Shown piece after piece: positions 34,428 to 42,644 of a stretch of 64,000 bases of DNA. The notes beneath the pieces are model-generated. The model did not search any database and was not told the DNA's origin. It worked only from the letters and a program-made list of their open reading frames with translations. Source of the stretch: Pantoea sp. At-9b (lineage in GTDB: Bacteria > Pseudomonadota > Gammaproteobacteria > Enterobacterales > Enterobacteriaceae); the NCBI RefSeq assembly GCF_000175935.2, contig NC_014841.1, positions 248,001-312,000 of the forward strand, in the 5' to 3' direction. The position numbers and the translations under genes were made by a program. The stretch's first letter is position 1. The number at the start of each line of letters is the position of its first letter.

Positions 34428-35816
34428 ATGACGCAGCAGCAAAATTACCGGCTCACCAGGATACCGGCCCCACCCACATTCCATGATGCAACCTCGGTGG
34501 TGATCCCGGATGCCGTGATGCACCAGCGCCTGGCAAACGTGCTGGAACGTATGCACGTCCGGGGGCTGGACTATCTGGTGATCTACGCGGATAAAGAACA
34601 CGGCGGCAACTTCGAGTATCTCTCCGGTTTTATCCCACGTTTTGAGGAAGCGCTGCTGGTGGTGAGCGCGGATGGCTGTCTCAGCTACATCATGGGCAAT
34701 GAAAACCTCAAGCTGGTGCCGTTTGCCCGCAATCGCGGCAACTGCCTGCACGCCCCGGTGTTCTCCCTGCCAAATCAGCCGATGGACGGCGACCAACCGC
34801 TGCATCAACTGTTGGCAAGCTGTGGTATCGGCCCCACAAGCCGCACCGGGATCGTCGGCTGGAAATTGTTTAGCGCTGACCCGGCACCGTTTGATGTCCC
34901 GGCATTTATCGTGGATGCCGTGTTTCAGGCATCCGGAGGCAAGCAGCAGGTCAGCAATGCCACCGGGCTGTTTATCTCCCCACACAATGGGGTGCGTATC
35001 CGTAACAGTGCCGCTGAAGTGGCCTTTTATGAATACGGTGCCAATCTGGCGTCGGGCAGCCTGCTAAACGCATTGGACGCCGTGGCCATCGGACAAAGCG
35101 AAAAAGCGATTGGCGAGCGATTGGCCGCCGCCGGGCAGCCTAACAGCGTGATCAGCATCGCTGCCACCGGCGATCGCTTCACCCATGCCACCCTCTATCC
35201 ACGGGACAAACTGATTGCGCTGGGCGACCGCTTTTCCCTGACGGTCGGCTACAAAGGCGGCCTGAGCAGCAGAGCAGCGTATGTGGCGAGCTGCGCCGAC
35301 GATCTTCCGCGACAGGTGGCAGATTATCTCACACGCGTCGCGCTGCCCTACTATCACACGGTGATCAGCTGGCTGGAGCGCCTCCAATGTGGCATCACCG
35401 GTGGCGAGCTCTATCAGACAGTGGAAAACGTGTTGCCGAAGGAGACCTGGCACTGGCATCTGAATCCGGGCCATCTGGTTGCCGATGAAGAGTGGCTCTG
35501 TTCGCCGGTCAGTGAAGGGGCCACCACGGTGTTAGCCAGTGGCATGTTATTGCAGATCGATATCATTCCCTCCGTGCCGGGCTACGGTGGATGTAGCATC
35601 GAAGACACGGTGGCGCTGGCAGACAGCGCGTTGCAACAAGAGATTGCCGCGAGTTACCCGGAAGTCTGGCAGCGAATGCAGCTACGGCGGCACTATGTTG
35701 AACAAGTGCTTCATATCCGGCTGCATCAGGAGGTGTTGTTGCTGTCGAATACCGTGGGCTATTTGCGTCCGTATCTGCTGGATAAGGGTCTGGCGCTGGT
35801 GAAGGTGGAAACCTGA
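34428..35816 (+). CDS. M24-family metallopeptidase-like protein
   Basis: This 462-aa protein has a creatinase/prolidase N-terminal domain (about residues 30-160: RMHVRGLDYLVIYADKEHGGNFEYLSGF) and a pita-bread M24 domain (about 180-450). Of the usual metal ligands, the Glu in GGCSIEDTVAL and the His in HLNPGHLVADEE are present. The Asp pair (normally D...D about 11 apart) is not evident, with GDRFSLTVGYKGG in that place. It may therefore be a non-metallo or inactive member, like creatinase. Start ATG 34428 follows GAGGAG. It lies 25 bp after the LacI gene and may be co-transcribed. A link to sugar uptake is unclear. Confidence 0.82.
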   Translation: MTQQQNYRLTRIPAPPTFHDATSVVIPDAVMHQRLANVLERMHVRGLDYLVIYADKEHGGNFEYLSGFIPRFEEALLVVSADGCLSYIMGNENLKLVPFARNRGNCLHAPVFSLPNQPMDGDQPLHQLLASCGIGPTSRTGIVGWKLFSADPAPFDVPAFIVDAVFQASGGKQQVSNATGLFISPHNGVRIRNSAAEVAFYEYGANLASGSLLNALDAVAIGQSEKAIGERLAAAGQPNSVISIAATGDRFTHATLYPRDKLIALGDRFSLTVGYKGGLSSRAAYVASCADDLPRQVADYLTRVALPYYHTVISWLERLQCGITGGELYQTVENVLPKETWHWHLNPGHLVADEEWLCSPVSEGATTVLASGMLLQIDIIPSVPGYGGCSIEDTVALADSALQQEIAASYPEVWQRMQLRRHYVEQVLHIRLHQEVLLLSNTVGYLRPYLLDKGLALVKVET

Positions 35817-36081
35817 CATCGCTGACGAACCAGGAGCCGCATACGAGAAACGATTTTCCTATTACCGGTATCTCCTTTGCAGAGGAAAACTTCATCCCTG
35901 TAGGCCTTTCATCGTCGTAACAATACAATTCTCATATGGTTAACACTTATTTAACGCCTTAACCCGGCACCCGACCACCGAGAAATGATTGCGTCAGTTC
36001 ACAATTTTTATTATTAGTTATTGCCAATGTTGGCGGGCGTACTGAATACTCCTGGCGCAACATCCACATACGTTTTATTGC
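35817..36081. other. Non-coding leader upstream of the BglF-type operon
   Basis: No gene is seen. The segment 35930-36050 is A+T rich (TATGGTTAACACTTATTTAACG and AATTTTTATTATTAGTTATTG) and should contain the promoter from which the RAT leader RNA starts. The exact -10 and -35 are not clear to me. Confidence 0.45.
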
Positions 36082-36110
36082 GGCGTGCTACTGCTTCGGC
36101 AGGCAAGACC
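36082..36110 (+). promoter_or_regulatory. Ribonucleic antiterminator (RAT) for LicT/BglG-type protein
   Basis: This 29-nt element contains GCTACTGCTTCGGCAGGCAAG. From memory it closely follows the bgl/lic RAT consensus (GGxTxGTTACTGCxxxxGCAGGCAAAACC), with the CTGC/GCAG stem around TTCG. Its 3' end overlaps the left arm of the following terminator, so RNA-protein binding and termination are mutually exclusive. The matching antiterminator gene is at 39487-40329. Confidence 0.9.
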
Positions 36111-36171
36111 AAAATAAAAATGCCAGCTCCAGTCTTCTCCGGAGCGCATTTTTGTTTTGGTCTTTTTTTTT
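36105..36171 (+). terminator. Conditional terminator overlapping the RAT
   Basis: The left arm AGACCAAAATAAAAATGC (36106-36123) pairs with the right arm GCATTTTTGTTTTGGTCT (36146-36163), with one mismatch pair, and is followed by T9. This terminates transcription before the IIBCA gene unless the antiterminator occupies the RAT. Confidence 0.9.
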
Positions 36172-36190
36172 GCCTTAACGAAAAGGGAAA

Positions 36191-38062
36191 ATGATGAGTC
36201 ATAACGAGTTAGCTGATGAAATCCTGCGGCTGGTCAATGGGGGCGGTAACATCCGCACCCTGACGCACTGCGCTACCCGGCTCCGGATGGAGTTTAATGA
36301 TCGGGCCGCCGTAAAGCGCGAGCAGATTGAAAAATTACCCGGCGTGATCAGCGTGGTAGAACGCGGCGGGCAGTTCCAGATTGTGGTGGGCAATGACGTG
36401 CAGCGGGTATTCCGCGTGCTGGAAAAAGCCACCAGCGGCAACAAAACCACAACAACGCCCCAAGCCAAACAGGAACGTGGCGGTATCGTTTCTCGCATCA
36501 TCAGCGTGATCTCCACCACCTTCACCCCGGTGATCCCGGCCATCACCGGGGCGGGGATGATTAAGGCATTGCTGGCGATCTGCAAGCTCACCGGCGTGAT
36601 GAACGAAAGCAGCCCAACCTGGCAATTGCTGAATATCATCTCCGATGCGGCGTTTTTCTTCCTGCCGGTCCTGCTCGCCTATGGCGCGGCGTTGAAATTC
36701 GAATGTAACGCGATTCTGGCGATGACCATTGCCGGGGCACTGCTGCATCCAGACATTGGCAAACTGCTCGCCAGCGGCAAACCGGTGGATTTCCTCGGTC
36801 TGCCATTCCAGCTGGCGGATTATGCCGGTTCAGTGCTGCCCATCATCCTGACCGTCTGGTTGATGTCGTACATCGAACGCTTTGCCGAGCGCGTCTCACC
36901 GTCAATCATCAAATTTTTCGTTAAGCCGATGATTATCCTGTTGGTCACCGCACCGCTGGCATTGGTCGTCGTCGGGCCGTTGGGTATCTGGCTGAACGAT
37001 ATGGTTGCCGCTGGTGCGGTGATTATTGACCGTCATGCCAGTTGGCTGATCCCGATGCTGATGGGCGGGCTGCAACCGTTCCTGGTGATCACCGGCACCG
37101 CCTGGGCGATGACGCCGATTGCCACCGGGCAGCTGAGCAAGAACGGTTTTGAGATGATCAACGGCCCCGGCATGCTGGCATCCAACATCGCGCAGGGTGC
37201 CGCAACCCTGTGTGTGGCACTGAAGACCCGCAACAAAAACCTGCGTCAGCTCGCGTCTTCTGCTGGTTTCACCGCGTTGTTAGGGATTACCGAACCCTCA
37301 TTGTATGGCGTAACCCTTAAATTAAAACGACCGCTGATCGCCGCGATGATCGGCGGCGGCTGTGCCGGTATCTATGCCGGGTTAAGCGGTCTGGTGCGTT
37401 ATGCGTTCGTTTCTCCCGGACTGGCCGCGCTGCCTGCTTTCATCGGCGCTAACCCGATGAACATCGTGCACGCCTTGATCACTTGTGTGATTGCGATCGT
37501 GGTCACCTTCGCGCTGACCTGGGTCCTCGGATTTGACGATATTCCCGATGCTGACACCCCATCCCCTGCCAGTGCTCCGGTTCCGGTGAACCTGAAGCCC
37601 GGCACCATCATCAGCCCGCTGCGCGGGGAAATGGTGCCGCTGGCTGCCGTGAAAGATGATGTGTTCTCCCATGGTTTGCTCGGCCAGGGCGTCGCTATCC
37701 GCCCCGAGGAAGGTGTATTGCGCGCCCCGGTAAGCGGCAAAGTGATGACCTTTCTGCCCTCCTGTCATGCGGTTGGCCTGATGAGCCACGACGGTATGGA
37801 GGTGCTGGTGCATATCGGTCTGGATACCGTGGCGCTGGGCGGCCAGCATTTCAGTTCGTCCTTACAGGTGGGTGACGACGTTCAGGCGGGTGATGAGTTG
37901 GTGCGCTTCGATTTGGCAGCGATTGCCGCCGCCGGATACGACCTGATCACGCCAGTGGTGGTGATCAACAGCGATGAATATGCCATCACCATGGCTGCCG
38001 CTGCGCCAGTGGATTTCGGCCAGCCGATTATGGAACTCAGTCTCAGGGAGCAGGCAGCATGA
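36191..38062 (+). CDS. PTS beta-glucoside-specific IIBCA permease (BglF type)
   Basis: This 623-aa fused transporter has IIB at about residues 1-85 with phospho-Cys27 (THCATRLRM), IIC at about 105-455 with ten or so helices and GITEPSLYGVTLKLKRP, and IIA at about 475-615 with phospho-His in LVHIGLDTV near residue 540. It imports and phosphorylates an aryl- or cello-type beta-glucoside. It lies 20 nt after the RAT-controlled terminator and overlaps the GH1 gene by 4 nt. In BglF systems the permease also phosphorylates and inactivates the antiterminator when sugar is absent. ATG 36194 is an equally good start. Confidence 0.96.
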   Translation: MMSHNELADEILRLVNGGGNIRTLTHCATRLRMEFNDRAAVKREQIEKLPGVISVVERGGQFQIVVGNDVQRVFRVLEKATSGNKTTTTPQAKQERGGIVSRIISVISTTFTPVIPAITGAGMIKALLAICKLTGVMNESSPTWQLLNIISDAAFFFLPVLLAYGAALKFECNAILAMTIAGALLHPDIGKLLASGKPVDFLGLPFQLADYAGSVLPIILTVWLMSYIERFAERVSPSIIKFFVKPMIILLVTAPLALVVVGPLGIWLNDMVAAGAVIIDRHASWLIPMLMGGLQPFLVITGTAWAMTPIATGQLSKNGFEMINGPGMLASNIAQGAATLCVALKTRNKNLRQLASSAGFTALLGITEPSLYGVTLKLKRPLIAAMIGGGCAGIYAGLSGLVRYAFVSPGLAALPAFIGANPMNIVHALITCVIAIVVTFALTWVLGFDDIPDADTPSPASAPVPVNLKPGTIISPLRGEMVPLAAVKDDVFSHGLLGQGVAIRPEEGVLRAPVSGKVMTFLPSCHAVGLMSHDGMEVLVHIGLDTVALGGQHFSSSLQVGDDVQAGDELVRFDLAAIAAAGYDLITPVVVINSDEYAITMAAAAPVDFGQPIMELSLREQAA

Positions 38063-39483
38063 TTTATCAGACGCAAGCCGCATTCCCTGACGGTTTTCTC
38101 TGGGGCGCTTCCACCTCGGCTTATCAGGTGGAAGGTAGCTGGGACAGCGACGGCAAAGGCCCGTCAGTGGTGGATATGTTGACCCATCCGGCAGGCAAGG
38201 CAGATTTCACCGTCGCCAGCGACCATTATCAACGCATGGAGAGCGATGTGGCGTTGTTCGCGCAACTTGGTCTGAAAGCCTATCGCTTCTCCGTTGCCTG
38301 GACGCGGGTGATCCCCGACGGGGAGGGTGAGGTTAATGCGGCAGGCCTGGCCTTTTATCGCCGCCTGGTGGATACCTTGTGCGCCCACGGCATTGAACCG
38401 ATCGTCACGCTGTACCACTTCGACCTGCCCTGGGCGCTGGAGGAGAAAGGCGGCTGGCTGAATCGCCATACCATTGATGCCTTTGTGCGTTATGCCGATG
38501 TGCTGTTCAACGCGATCGGCGACAAGGTGCGTTACTGGCTGACGATTAATGAACAGAACACCATGATTCTGCATCCCGGCGCGATTGGTACGCCGCCGGG
38601 ATGCACCTTACCGGATAAAAAGTCACTCTATCAGCAAAGCCATCACATGCTGGTGGCACAGGCACAGGTGATGCAGCGTTGCCATCAGTTACTGCCTGAA
38701 GCGAAAATCGGTCCGGCGATTAACACTACCTCAATGTATGCCGCCACCTGTCGTCCCGAGGACGCCATCGCCGCACATAACTGGGAAACGCTGCGTTGCT
38801 GGAGTTTTCTTGATGTCGCGGTTCATGGCCGCTATAACGCCCTCGCCCTGCGCTATTTACAGGATCGCGGCCTTGCGCCGCAGATATTGCCGGACGATGC
38901 GGCGCAACTGGCCGCCGCGCGCCCGGATTTTGTTGCCATCAATTACTACTCCACCGCCACCATTGCCGCCAGCCGGGGGGACGCGTCCGATGTCGCGCCA
39001 CGTGCCGGCGATCAGCAGATTATGTTAGGCGAACCCGGAGTGTACCGACCGGAGGAGAACCCGTACACCGCCAAAACTCCTTATGGCTGGGTGATTGATC
39101 CGGTGGGGCTGCGTTTAACGCTACGCAAGGTGTGCGAACGCTATGGTCTGCCGGTGATGATCACCGAAAACGGTATCGGCGCGCCCGATACCCTGGCCGC
39201 AGACGGTACGATCGATGATGGCTATCGCATCGACTTTCTGCGTCAGCATATTGAACAGATCCAGCTGGCGCTGGCGGATGGTGTTGAGGTGATCGGCTAT
39301 TTCCCCTGGTCGGCGATTGATGTGGTCAGTACCCATCAGGGCTATGCGAAACGCTATGGTTTCATTTATGTTAATCGCCACGAGCAGACGCTGAACGATT
39401 TACGGCGCATACCAAAACGCAGTTTTTACTGGTATCAACAGGTTATCGCCAGTAACGGACACCAATTACAGGACACCCGTTAG
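38059..39483 (+). CDS. GH1 6-phospho-beta-glucosidase of the BglF-type operon
   Basis: This 474-aa GH1 enzyme starts at the ATGA overlap with the permease gene. Signatures: FPDGFLWGASTSAYQVEG (about residues 9-26), acid/base Glu in WLTINEQNTMILHPGAIG at about 166 (NEQN is typical of phospho-glucosidases), and nucleophile Glu in VMITENGIGAPD at about 371. It cleaves the 6-phospho-beta-glucoside made by the permease to glucose-6-phosphate and aglycone or glucose. It differs clearly from the other GH1 in the window (30160-31548), so the two systems are not a recent duplication. Confidence 0.95.
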   Translation: MIYQTQAAFPDGFLWGASTSAYQVEGSWDSDGKGPSVVDMLTHPAGKADFTVASDHYQRMESDVALFAQLGLKAYRFSVAWTRVIPDGEGEVNAAGLAFYRRLVDTLCAHGIEPIVTLYHFDLPWALEEKGGWLNRHTIDAFVRYADVLFNAIGDKVRYWLTINEQNTMILHPGAIGTPPGCTLPDKKSLYQQSHHMLVAQAQVMQRCHQLLPEAKIGPAINTTSMYAATCRPEDAIAAHNWETLRCWSFLDVAVHGRYNALALRYLQDRGLAPQILPDDAAQLAAARPDFVAINYYSTATIAASRGDASDVAPRAGDQQIMLGEPGVYRPEENPYTAKTPYGWVIDPVGLRLTLRKVCERYGLPVMITENGIGAPDTLAADGTIDDGYRIDFLRQHIEQIQLALADGVEVIGYFPWSAIDVVSTHQGYAKRYGFIYVNRHEQTLNDLRRIPKRSFYWYQQVIASNGHQLQDTR

Positions 39484-39486
39484 CAG

Positions 39487-40329
39487 ATGAAGGTCATTAA
39501 AGTCCTGAACAACAGCCTGGTGCTGATCGAGGATGGCGACGGCAAAGAAGCCATCGTGATGGGTAAAGGAATTGGTTTTAACAGCCATGTCGGCGACCTG
39601 ATCCCACGGGAAAAAGTCGAGAAGTTGTTTATGGTGCAGGAAAACCTGCCCGGCGCGGAGTATCTGAATGCTTTCGCGGCGATGCCGGAGGAGGTTTTCC
39701 AGATGACCGCACTGGTGATGCAGATGGCGCAGCAGGGGCTGAGCCATCCGCTGCGCCCGCAAATCTTTTTTACCCTGACCGACCACCTGATGTTCGCAGT
39801 GGAACGCAGCCGCAAAGGGATCATGCTGCAAAACCGCGTGTTGTTTGAGGTACAGCGCTTCTGGCCGGTGGAATTTAACCTCGCGCAACAGGTGGTTGTG
39901 CAACTCAACAGCCAATTCCAGCTCGACTTGCCCCCTGAAGAGGCGGGTAATATCGCCTTTCATTTGGTAAATGGTCAGTCTGAGCACAGCGACACCAGCC
40001 AGACGCTACTGGCGATGCGTATGCTGAAAGATATCTTTAATATCATCCAGTACCACGCCTGGATCACCATCGACACATCTTCGCTGAATTACTCACGCTT
40101 TCTGATCCATATGCAGTTCTTTATCCAACGGATGTTTGCCGGGCAACTCAACCACAGCCAGGGCAATGCCCTGCTACCACAAATCATCCGCCAGCACCCG
40201 CGCATGCACCGCTGTGCGTTGGTGATCAACGATTATGTGAAAAAAATGCTGGAGGTCGAGATGACGGATGATGAGCTGCTGTGGCTGATCGTCCATCTGG
40301 TGAGGATTGCAGAGGCACCGGCGGATTAA
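39487..40329 (+). CDS. LicT/BglG-family transcriptional antiterminator
   Basis: This 280-aa protein has an RNA-binding CAT domain at about residues 1-56 (MKVIKVLNNSLVLIEDGDGKEAIVMGKGIGF), PRD1 at about 65-170 and PRD2 at about 172-278, with phosphorylatable His residues (HPLRPQIFFTLTDHL, FHLVNGQ, IHMQFFIQRMF, WLIVHLVRI). It binds the RAT at 36082-36110 and prevents termination when beta-glucosides are present. It is the third gene of the operon, 3 nt after the GH1 gene; unlike E. coli bglG it comes last, so it is expressed only when the operon is read through, giving positive feedback. Confidence 0.95.
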   Translation: MKVIKVLNNSLVLIEDGDGKEAIVMGKGIGFNSHVGDLIPREKVEKLFMVQENLPGAEYLNAFAAMPEEVFQMTALVMQMAQQGLSHPLRPQIFFTLTDHLMFAVERSRKGIMLQNRVLFEVQRFWPVEFNLAQQVVVQLNSQFQLDLPPEEAGNIAFHLVNGQSEHSDTSQTLLAMRMLKDIFNIIQYHAWITIDTSSLNYSRFLIHMQFFIQRMFAGQLNHSQGNALLPQIIRQHPRMHRCALVINDYVKKMLEVEMTDDELLWLIVHLVRIAEAPAD

Positions 40330-40431
40330 TTGAGGAAAGTTGGAGCATTACAGAAAAGAATTTTGATTCCCCTATGACTCATTAACCGACTTAATGGCTT
40401 ATATAAAACCCAAAAATTCGTTAAGAATTGT

Positions 40432-40460
40432 TGAGCACCTCCTGGCCAGGCAGGTGCTCA
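40432..40460. terminator. Hairpin between convergent antiterminator and GMC genes
   Basis: TGAGCACCT pairs with AGGTGCTCA, with an inner CTGG/CCAG and a small bulge, lying between two convergent stop codons. T-runs are poor, so termination strength is uncertain. Confidence 0.6.
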
Positions 40461-40473
40461 GTCCTAACTTATA

Positions 40474-42117
40474 TCAACTCTCCTGCATCGACTTCAGCAT
40501 ATGGTCCGCCAGACGCAAACTCAGCGCCGCGCCGGTCAGGGTCGGGTTCATGCAGGATGCCGAAGGCATCACGCTGGTACCTGCAATCCACATATTCGGG
40601 TGATCGTGGGTACGGCACTGGCTGTCCACCACCGAGTTCTTCGGATCATCACCCATAATGGTGGTCCCCATAATGTGCTGTCGATCCTGATACTTGGTAT
40701 CAATCGACAAAATCTCCGCATTCAGCAGCTCAGCAAACTTGTGGAAATCCTTGATGCCTTCATCCTTTCCGGCATGCCAGTAATCGGTCACGCTGTAATA
40801 AATTTCCGGCAGCGGAATACCGATGGCATCCTTTTTGGTTTTGCTCGGCGTCACGCGGTTTTCCGGCAGTGGCAAGGTCTCAAAATCGATAGCGAAGTTG
40901 AGTGAACGTGCGGACTGGCGGCGGATTTCTGCGTCGAGTTTCGAACCAAGTACCCCTTTCTCGATCAGTGATGCTGCGTAATCGGCGGTCGGTACGGTGT
41001 TACGCACCTTGATCTTGTAACTGGGGAAATCTTTGCGGAATGCGCCATCGCGATTATTCAGATAAACCAGCAATTCGGTTGGACCCTGCCCCGGCCAGAC
41101 ATCTTCCGACAGCATCACGTTCATGCTGATGCCGGTGTGTCCCATCAAATTGCGTCCGACCTGGTCAGAAGAGTTGGCAATGCCATTGGGATACTTTTCT
41201 GAAGTCGACATCAACAACAGTTTCGGCGATTCAATGCCGTAGGCCGCCAGCACGAAGTAATTCGCCGTCAGATGATGTTCGGAACCATCCGGCTTTTTAT
41301 ACCAAACGCCGGTGATCTTGCCGTCATCCGCCGCTTCGATGCGATACACCACCGAGTTATCCAGCAGCTTCGCCCCGAGGCGCTCGGCTTCATCAATGTG
41401 CATGGAACCATCGTACTTGGCAGCAATCGGGCACACCGGGTTGCAGTTGTTGTTACCGGCACACATCGGGCGTTTGCCCCAGGGTTTGGTCGCGCGACCA
41501 TTCGGCTCCAGAACCGGGTTATACCCCCCTTTGCCAAGCATGTCGCTGAGACGATCAAACAGGTAGCTGGTTGGCAGCCCTGGCATCGGGAACGGTGTGG
41601 AACGCGGCGGCCAGGCGTGCCCGCCTTGCCCGCTTTCATCCTGTCCATCCACGCCGGAAACGCCCAGTTCATGTTCCGCTTTGCCGTACCATGGCTCCAA
41701 CTCATCGTAGCCAAACGGCCAGTCACGCCCCCGGCCATACAGGCTGTTGAGTTTGAAATCATTCGGGATCATGCGCCACAACGCAGAACCAAAGTGCCAG
41801 GTGGTACCACCAACGACACGCAGGTATTTCGTCGGGTACTTCACCGGCCCAACCTGTTGCAGATAATCGCCATAGGTCGAGGGAATATGCGGTGGATTCG
41901 GATACGGCGAACCCACACCCTGCAATTTAATGTTGGTCAGTGACATCTTAAAGGGTGAGTTACGGAAACGCTCCACGATCTCCTGACGTGACACCCGCGG
42001 CCCCGCCTCAAGAATGATCACTGATTTGCCCGCTTTCGCCATCTGGGTCGCAATCAGGCCGCCCATCACTCCTGATCCGATGATGATGACATCGGCATCA
42101 ACTTTTTGTGCACTCAT
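40474..42117 (-). CDS. GMC-type gluconate/2-ketogluconate dehydrogenase flavoprotein subunit
   Basis: This 547-aa FAD subunit belongs to the membrane-bound, periplasm-facing sugar-acid dehydrogenase family. The FAD-binding ADVIIIGSGVMGGLIATQMAKAG is at about residues 7-29. GGTTWHFGSALWRMIPNDF, NNCNPVCPIAAK and the C-terminal SCMNPTLTGAALSLRLADHML are typical of the gluconate 2-dehydrogenase large subunit. It has no signal peptide of its own and is normally exported with the Tat-carrying small subunit. ATG 42117 has AGGAG upstream and overlaps the small-subunit stop (ATGA). Electrons pass to the cytochrome c subunit and ubiquinone. Whether it acts on gluconate, 2-ketogluconate or another polyol acid is not decidable. 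Confidence 0.94.
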   Translation of the reverse strand: MSAQKVDADVIIIGSGVMGGLIATQMAKAGKSVIILEAGPRVSRQEIVERFRNSPFKMSLTNIKLQGVGSPYPNPPHIPSTYGDYLQQVGPVKYPTKYLRVVGGTTWHFGSALWRMIPNDFKLNSLYGRGRDWPFGYDELEPWYGKAEHELGVSGVDGQDESGQGGHAWPPRSTPFPMPGLPTSYLFDRLSDMLGKGGYNPVLEPNGRATKPWGKRPMCAGNNNCNPVCPIAAKYDGSMHIDEAERLGAKLLDNSVVYRIEAADDGKITGVWYKKPDGSEHHLTANYFVLAAYGIESPKLLLMSTSEKYPNGIANSSDQVGRNLMGHTGISMNVMLSEDVWPGQGPTELLVYLNNRDGAFRKDFPSYKIKVRNTVPTADYAASLIEKGVLGSKLDAEIRRQSARSLNFAIDFETLPLPENRVTPSKTKKDAIGIPLPEIYYSVTDYWHAGKDEGIKDFHKFAELLNAEILSIDTKYQDRQHIMGTTIMGDDPKNSVVDSQCRTHDHPNMWIAGTSVMPSASCMNPTLTGAALSLRLADHMLKSMQES

Positions 42118-42644
42118 GCGTGTTCTCCTGTTGTTGCCACCTGACCGTTTTGTGTCACTGCCCAATAGAACGGGCCGCCGCCGTAGGTCGGCACCACGAG
42201 GATATCTTTGGTTGGCAGGTACATCATGGCGTCGGCATAGGCGATCAACTCCAGATCGCTGCCGTTGCCCACCACGCCGGTGTACCAGGCAGAAATGATG
42301 GTTTTGGCGGTTTGCCAGTCGCTGTTGTCGGCGGTGAAGGCGGCGAGGAAATCATCAATATGAGAGAAATGACGCTGTTGCAACAGGGTTTTCAGGCTAC
42401 TGAGTTTCTGGCTGAACTGTGCGTCATGGCGTGTCAGTGCCTCGTAATAGCGCTGTCCCAGCAACGGGCCGCACGGACGGCTGACGAGAAACTGCGACAC
42501 CTGGAGAAAGCCCGTATCAGCCAGTTGTTCTGCCGCCAGTGCCCGCGCCGGAAACAGTGAATTGCACATCGCGCCGAGTGACAGGATGCCCATCCCTTGC
42601 AGCAAACGGCGGCGGGAGATGGCGGAAGTGTTGTTATGCGCCAT
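42114..42644 (-). CDS. Gluconate 2-dehydrogenase small subunit, Tat-exported
   Basis: This 176-aa small subunit (Gluconate_2-dh3 family) has a twin-arginine signal SRRRLLQGMGILSLGAMCNSLFPARALA (about residues 9-36) that would carry the folded flavoprotein complex to the periplasm. The body contains QVSQFLVSRPCGPLLGQRYYEAL and a C-terminal PTYGGGPFYWAV. ATG 42644 follows GGGGGA. Its start overlaps the cytochrome gene end by 11 nt, and its end overlaps the flavoprotein start by 4 nt, so the three are tightly coupled. Confidence 0.93.
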   Translation of the reverse strand: MAHNNTSAISRRRLLQGMGILSLGAMCNSLFPARALAAEQLADTGFLQVSQFLVSRPCGPLLGQRYYEALTRHDAQFSQKLSSLKTLLQQRHFSHIDDFLAAFTADNSDWQTAKTIISAWYTGVVGNGSDLELIAYADAMMYLPTKDILVVPTYGGGPFYWAVTQNGQVATTGEHA

